NCBI GenBank assembly: GCA_003229495.1
Contig: QIEB01000152.1
Coordinates: forward strand, 1 to 9,395
Direction: 5' to 3'
Source of the DNA: Flammeovirgaceae bacterium
GTDB taxonomy: Bacteria > Bacteroidota > Bacteroidia > Cytophagales > Cyclobacteriaceae
DNA: 9,395 nucleotides
Positions 6,077-9,395 of the stretch are shown here, piece after piece. The position numbers and the translations under genes are program-made. The notes under the pieces are model-generated. The model did no database searches. It was given only the letters and a program-made list of their open reading frames with translations, and was not told the origin of the DNA. Positions within the stretch are counted from its first letter, which is position 1. Each line of letters begins with the position of its first letter.

Positions 6077-6607
6077 CTATACATAATTTGGCCACATTTG
6101 ATCCTTCGAAGAGATGGTCCGCTCTTCAGTTATCGGCCACTCAATTTTAAAAGAGGGATCATCCCAACGAATGCCATGTTCGGCATTAGGAACATAGCAT
6201 TGAGAGACGTGATAGACGACCTCCGAATTATCTTGAAGCGTTTGATAACCGTGTGCAAACCCTTCCGGTACGTATAACATCCGGTAATTAGTCTCAGTTA
6301 ACTCTACCCCGATCCAATGTCTAAAGGTTGAAGAATGAGATCTCAGATCAATAATCACATCATAGATCGCCCCTCTTGTACACCTCACCAATTTCGATTC
6401 TGCATAGGGACTCAGTTGATAATGAAGACCTCGCAACGTCCCTTTTCGTTTATTAAAAGAGAGGTTTGCTTGAACAAGGTCTCCTTGTAATCCGCGTTCC
6501 TTAAATTCGTTTTTACACCAGGTGCGAGCAAAGAAACCTCTATCGTCTACTTTTTTCTCAATATCAATAATAAAGGCATCCTTGACAGCAGTATCGATAA
6601 AATTCAT
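6077..6607 (-). CDS. dTDP-4-dehydrorhamnose 3,5-epimerase family protein (RmlC/RfbC-like cupin)
   Basis: This is a cupin epimerase of the RmlC family, which in dTDP-rhamnose synthesis inverts C3 and C5 of dTDP-4-keto-6-deoxyglucose. The DDRGFFARTW segment (21-30) and GTLRGLHYQ (56-64) carry the family signature, with catalytic His62. The YVPEGFAHGY block (112-121) and a Tyr at 132 (VVYHVS) fit the catalytic Tyr position. GIRWDDPSFKIEWP (145-158) is the usual C-terminal motif. At 176 residues it is of normal length. No RmlA, RmlB or RmlD of the standard rhamnose set is adjacent, so the actual substrate may be another 4-keto sugar, possibly with 3- or 5-epimerase activity only. The ATG at 6607 follows a TAG stop of another frame directly and has only a weak SD (AGAG), so its expression level is uncertain. 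Confidence 0.92.
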   Translation of the reverse strand: MNFIDTAVKDAFIIDIEKKVDDRGFFARTWCKNEFKERGLQGDLVQANLSFNKRKGTLRGLHYQLSPYAESKLVRCTRGAIYDVIIDLRSHSSTFRHWIGVELTETNYRMLYVPEGFAHGYQTLQDNSEVVYHVSQCYVPNAEHGIRWDDPSFKIEWPITEERTISSKDQMWPNYV

Positions 6608-6860
6608 CTAGTCTATTCTCTGGATTAAATTGTTAATGAGATATGACCATGTAATTCCTAAAAAGACATTAGGTCTTACCGTCGTTTCCTGCTTGTAGTT
6701 ATAACCATTCGTCCATTCTAATGTTTCCGTCAACAATCCTTGTTCCCTTAAGCAAATACAAGCCTCTCCCCTCAAGCCACAGGAGTATCAAAAAAAAACT
6801 TAATTGATTTGAAAAGCCACCGTTTCTCAGACGCGTCCATTTATTCGGAGGACACGCAAC
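6608..6860. other. 253-bp intergenic stretch with a possible coding remnant and an imperfect hairpin
   Basis: After the ugd stop, a GC-rich imperfect hairpin (arms 6831-6838 and 6850-6857, eight pairs with two G-U, 11-nt loop) is followed 33 nt later on the minus strand by nine Ts (6798-6790). The spacing is too long for a classical terminator. From 6787 to 6608 one minus-strand frame is open for 59 codons and ends in TAG directly before the cupin ATG. It includes REQGLLTETLEWTNGYNYK and then ETTVRPNVF, has no ATG at its head, and looks more protein-like than random. I do not recognise it; it may be the tail of a deleted gene. No clear promoter was found. Confidence 0.4.
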
Positions 6861-8222
6861 TTACGACGAGGAGTAAATTTGATTCAGTCCAATGCCCATA
6901 TATTTGGAGATTTCACTCTTTTTCAGCATCCTTCTGCCATCAATGATCAAAGGATGCGTTTTCATACAACGCAACAGTTCAGGGATTTTCTCGAACTCCT
7001 TCCAGCGTGTAATCAGCAATACGGCATCCACATCCGTTAAGGCATCCTCTAAAGTCTCGGCTTGGGAGATATTGTTGAGGTCCTTAAATGTCTCATTGGA
7101 TTCCGCCTGGACGATAGGGTCAAATACCTTGATAGCCGCACCTTTTGCGGAAAGCTCATTTATGATAGGAATCGAGGGAGACTCACGGATATCATCCGTT
7201 CCTGGTTTGAAAGCAATGCCTAGAACAGAGATTTTGAGGCCTTGGATATTGGGGAAATGCTTTGTCAGCAAAGCAATCATTTGAAAAGGCTGGTTGTTGT
7301 TCACAGCAATTACCTTTTCCAGAATTTCCATCCGAACCCCACGGTTTTCACCAAAATTAACCAGTGCCTTTACATCTTTGGGAAAACAACTACCACCGAA
7401 TCCACAACCAGATTCCAGATAGGTGATGAAGGAGGGGTGAACTCTTTCCCCAGTAGGCATAATAGGGCTCAAGCGTTTATCCAGGTGAACTCCGCCCAGC
7501 ACATCCACAACGTCCACCCCCTCAATCACCGAGCACAAATTGGCGATTTCATTAGAGAAGGAAATCATCGTCGCCAGCAAGGAGTTAGAGGTGTATTTGA
7601 TCATTTCGGCAGTTTTGTTGTCTACCCGCATCACGTCAATGGACTTAAACCCCTGATACAAACCTTCCAGAATTTCCCGACTCTTGGCATCCATTCCACC
7701 GATGACAATGCGGTCCGGATTCAAAAAGTCGTCCACGGCTTCACCTTCCCTGAGAAATTCAGGATTCATGCCGACACCAAAATCTTTTCCCGCTGTTTTC
7801 CCTGATGCCTCCTCAAGAATAGGCAAAACCACCTCATCTGTTGTACCAGGCGTCACCGTGCTTTTCACGACAACCAAGTGGTAATCCTTGACCTCTTTTA
7901 AAGCACTGCCAATCTCTCTGGCTGCCGCCTTGACATAACTCAAATCAATCTGTTTTCCATCAAACGGCGTTCCAACTGTGATAAAGGTGACGTTGGAATT
8001 TTTAATAGCTTCCTTCAAATCCGTGGTAGCTGTGAGATCTTTATGAATATGTTTTTTCAATAAAGATTCCATCCCCTTTTCAAAGAATGGGGGGACGCCG
8101 CTACTGATTTTTGCAATCTTGTCCTTGTCCATATCCACACAATAGATCTTGTGTCCTTTGTCCGCGAAACAGACTCCTGTGGTCAAACCGACGAATCCAG
8201 CTCCTACGATCGTTATTCGCAT
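6861..8222 (-). CDS. ugd: UDP-glucose 6-dehydrogenase
   Basis: This enzyme oxidises UDP-glucose to UDP-glucuronate with two NAD+, in the cytoplasm. The N-terminal Rossmann motif is GAGFVG (7-12). STVTPGTT (121-128) and GMNPEFLREG (151-160) carry substrate- and NAD-contacting residues, with the catalytic-region Glu in PEFLREG. EMIKYTSNSLLATMISFSNE (206-225) holds the conserved Lys209 and Asn213. GCGFGGSCFPKD (272-283) has the catalytic Cys279. The C-terminal UDP-binding domain includes LGIAFKPGTDDIRESPS (334-350). At 453 residues it is full length for a bacterial type. Its ATG overlaps the TAA of the upstream decarboxylase-like gene (TAATG), indicating translational coupling; the SD is GGGAGG 13 nt upstream, inside the preceding gene. 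UDP-mannose or UDP-GlcNAc dehydrogenase relatives are less likely given the motifs and the partner gene. Confidence 0.95.
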   Translation of the reverse strand: MRITIVGAGFVGLTTGVCFADKGHKIYCVDMDKDKIAKISSGVPPFFEKGMESLLKKHIHKDLTATTDLKEAIKNSNVTFITVGTPFDGKQIDLSYVKAAAREIGSALKEVKDYHLVVVKSTVTPGTTDEVVLPILEEASGKTAGKDFGVGMNPEFLREGEAVDDFLNPDRIVIGGMDAKSREILEGLYQGFKSIDVMRVDNKTAEMIKYTSNSLLATMISFSNEIANLCSVIEGVDVVDVLGGVHLDKRLSPIMPTGERVHPSFITYLESGCGFGGSCFPKDVKALVNFGENRGVRMEILEKVIAVNNNQPFQMIALLTKHFPNIQGLKISVLGIAFKPGTDDIRESPSIPIINELSAKGAAIKVFDPIVQAESNETFKDLNNISQAETLEDALTDVDAVLLITRWKEFEKIPELLRCMKTHPLIIDGRRMLKKSEISKYMGIGLNQIYSSS

Positions 8223-9325
8223 TATTTGTATTCAGCCTCCCTATTGTAGCTGTACCATGTCAGCGCCCGTCTCAGACCTTCTTCGAGCTGGATACCAGGT
8301 TCATACCCCAACTCCCGACGTGCCTTTGAAATGTGGGGCAGCCGCCGGTTCGGATTATCGGTAAGATAGGCTTCATCCTCACTGACTTTTTGAATAATAG
8401 AACCTTTATAGCCAAATTGTTCTTTGGCGATCGAAACCATCATTTTCGCCAGATCCATCATGGAAGTCTCAGGTTTTTCAACACCCACATTGTAGGCCTC
8501 GCCACTTCTACCATTTACGAGGACTTTATAATACCCAACAATGGCATCGGCAACATAACAGAATGTCCTTGTCGGTGATCCATTGGAGTATAGAACAACA
8601 TCCCGCCCCTCAAGGATATCCTTGGCAAAGTCTGGGATCACCCGTTTGTCGGTAATCTTCAGGCCTGGTCCGTAATTATTGAACGGACGGGCCATCTTAA
8701 TAGGCAAATCATATTTTTGAGCAAAGTTGACACAAAGAGTTTCTCCATAACGCTTTGATTCGTCATAACAGGCTCTGGGCCCGGTGCAGGAAACGTAACC
8801 CAGATAAGTCTCCGACGTAGGAATATTTTCCGGATCTGGGTCCCCGTATGTCTCCGAAGATGAAAAAAATAAAAATCCTTCGATCGGGGAGTTTTTTTCT
8901 TTCTGATCTTTAGAGTAATCCAGCAGAAGACGTAGACCGTTGACATTTACATCCATGGTCTCAATTGGATATTTCCTGTAAAAGGTCGGCGATGCGATAG
9001 AGGCAGCATGAATGATGTACTGGAAGTCTCCCACATCATTGGGCAGAAACTTTGAAATGTCGTGAGTGACAATGGTTAAATGCTCGCATCCTTCCAGCTC
9101 TTTCAACCACTTGGGGAAACCTCGTATGAAATTGTCATAAACCGTAAGATTAATTGGTCGCTCAGGAAATTTCTTGTTCCAATGATTTATGGTCAGGACC
9201 AGATAATAGCCCAAAAACCCAGCACCCCCAGTTATGAGAAGTTTCTTGTTGGCAATAGATGAAAGCTCATTGTCCAAACGGCCAACAATATATTCAAGGT
9301 CATTTTTTACAATATCGTTATTCAA
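8222..9325 (-). CDS. NAD-dependent epimerase/dehydratase, likely UDP-glucuronate decarboxylase (UDP-xylose synthase-like)
   Basis: This extended short-chain dehydrogenase probably converts UDP-glucuronate to UDP-xylose (or a 4-keto or apiose relative), using bound NAD. ITGGAGFLG (31-39) is the Rossmann motif, preceded by a 28-residue N-terminal extension. HAASIASPTFY (106-116) resembles the substrate loop of UDP-xylose synthases, SSSETYG (155-161) holds the active-site Ser, and GPRACYDESKR (182-192) contains the YxxxK pair Tyr187/Lys191 in the GxRxCYDExKR form characteristic of these decarboxylases. RPFNNYGPG (213-221) and the C-terminal NPNRRLPHISKARRELGYEP agree. The direct 1-bp overlap with ugd supports the pathway order UDP-Glc, UDP-GlcA, UDP-Xyl. 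The start is TTG at 9325, with GGAGG 10 nt upstream; no ATG exists in frame nearby. UDP-apiose/xylose synthase or a 4-epimerase cannot be excluded. Confidence 0.88.
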   Translation of the reverse strand: MNNDIVKNDLEYIVGRLDNELSSIANKKLLITGGAGFLGYYLVLTINHWNKKFPERPINLTVYDNFIRGFPKWLKELEGCEHLTIVTHDISKFLPNDVGDFQYIIHAASIASPTFYRKYPIETMDVNVNGLRLLLDYSKDQKEKNSPIEGFLFFSSSETYGDPDPENIPTSETYLGYVSCTGPRACYDESKRYGETLCVNFAQKYDLPIKMARPFNNYGPGLKITDKRVIPDFAKDILEGRDVVLYSNGSPTRTFCYVADAIVGYYKVLVNGRSGEAYNVGVEKPETSMMDLAKMMVSIAKEQFGYKGSIIQKVSEDEAYLTDNPNRRLPHISKARRELGYEPGIQLEEGLRRALTWYSYNREAEYK

Positions 9326-9395
9326 ATGGATCCAGCCTCCAGTTTTCGATAAGGGTTAAAGAAAATTTAAGATAGAGAGTTTTAGATCAGGGTAC
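9326..9395 (-). promoter_or_regulatory. Leader and RBS of the UXS-like gene
   Basis: The minus strand reads AACTGGAGGCTGGATCCATTTG, giving a GGAGG site 10 nt before the TTG start. An in-frame TAA further upstream sets the limit of any longer protein. The remaining bases are AT-rich with no clear promoter; the operon may begin outside the window. Confidence 0.55.

Noticed and set aside
6664..6676. AGAC-ATTAG-GTCT small hairpin with nearby T run on the minus strand
   Set aside because: A four-pair stem is not stable enough to call an intrinsic terminator.
7242..7805. Plus-strand 187-codon open frame opposite ugd
   Set aside because: It is antisense to a well-supported enzyme gene, with no SD and no recognisable motif.
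1..9395. CRISPR array, tRNA or rRNA genes
   Set aside because: No regularly spaced direct repeats, no cloverleaf-like or conserved rRNA sequences were seen while reading both strands.

Overview
The window looks like part of a surface-polysaccharide (O-antigen or capsule type) biosynthesis and export locus of a Gram-negative bacterium. The evidence is a Wzm/Wzt-type ABC exporter next to enzymes that make and modify nucleotide sugars. Base composition is moderate, coding density is high, and several genes have good Shine-Dalgarno sites. I cannot name the taxon from the sequence alone. All intact genes lie on the minus strand, so transcription runs from the right end of the window to the left.

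Layout in transcription order. A short leader (9326-9395) precedes a UDP-glucuronate decarboxylase-like SDR enzyme (8222-9325), which overlaps by one base with UDP-glucose 6-dehydrogenase (6861-8222). After a 253-bp gap comes an RmlC/RfbC-type cupin epimerase (6077-6607), then a homoserine-dehydrogenase-like oxidoreductase with a SAF-like C-terminus (4709-6007). A 320-bp gap with no recognisable gene precedes a class III PLP aminotransferase of the glutamate-1-semialdehyde aminomutase type (3081-4388). Next is a decayed IS1-family insertion sequence (about 2420-3080), the only plus-strand gene relic. Then come a sugar-phosphate nucleotidylyltransferase-like protein (1530-2342), an ABC-2 exporter permease (535-1401) and the N-terminal 168 residues of its ATPase (1-505), which runs off the left edge.

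How the genes may work together (inference). Ugd oxidises UDP-glucose to UDP-glucuronate and the SDR enzyme probably decarboxylates it to UDP-xylose or a relative. The cupin, oxidoreductase, aminotransferase and nucleotidylyltransferase could form a second branch that makes an unusual activated (amino)sugar or non-sugar substituent. Their products would be polymerised by glycosyltransferases outside the window, and the Wzm/Wzt exporter would move the lipid-linked glycan across the inner membrane. No glycosyltransferase is present here.

The most notable points are: (1) the aminotransferase / SAF-oxidoreductase / orphan RmlC / divergent nucleotidylyltransferase set, whose product I cannot deduce; (2) the IS1-family remnant splitting the cluster, flanked by the palindromic octamer TTAATTAA, which reads equally as a target duplication or as part of the inverted repeat; (3) a promoter-like sequence at the IS left end pointing at the downstream nucleotidylyltransferase-exporter genes; (4) two genes with TTG starts.
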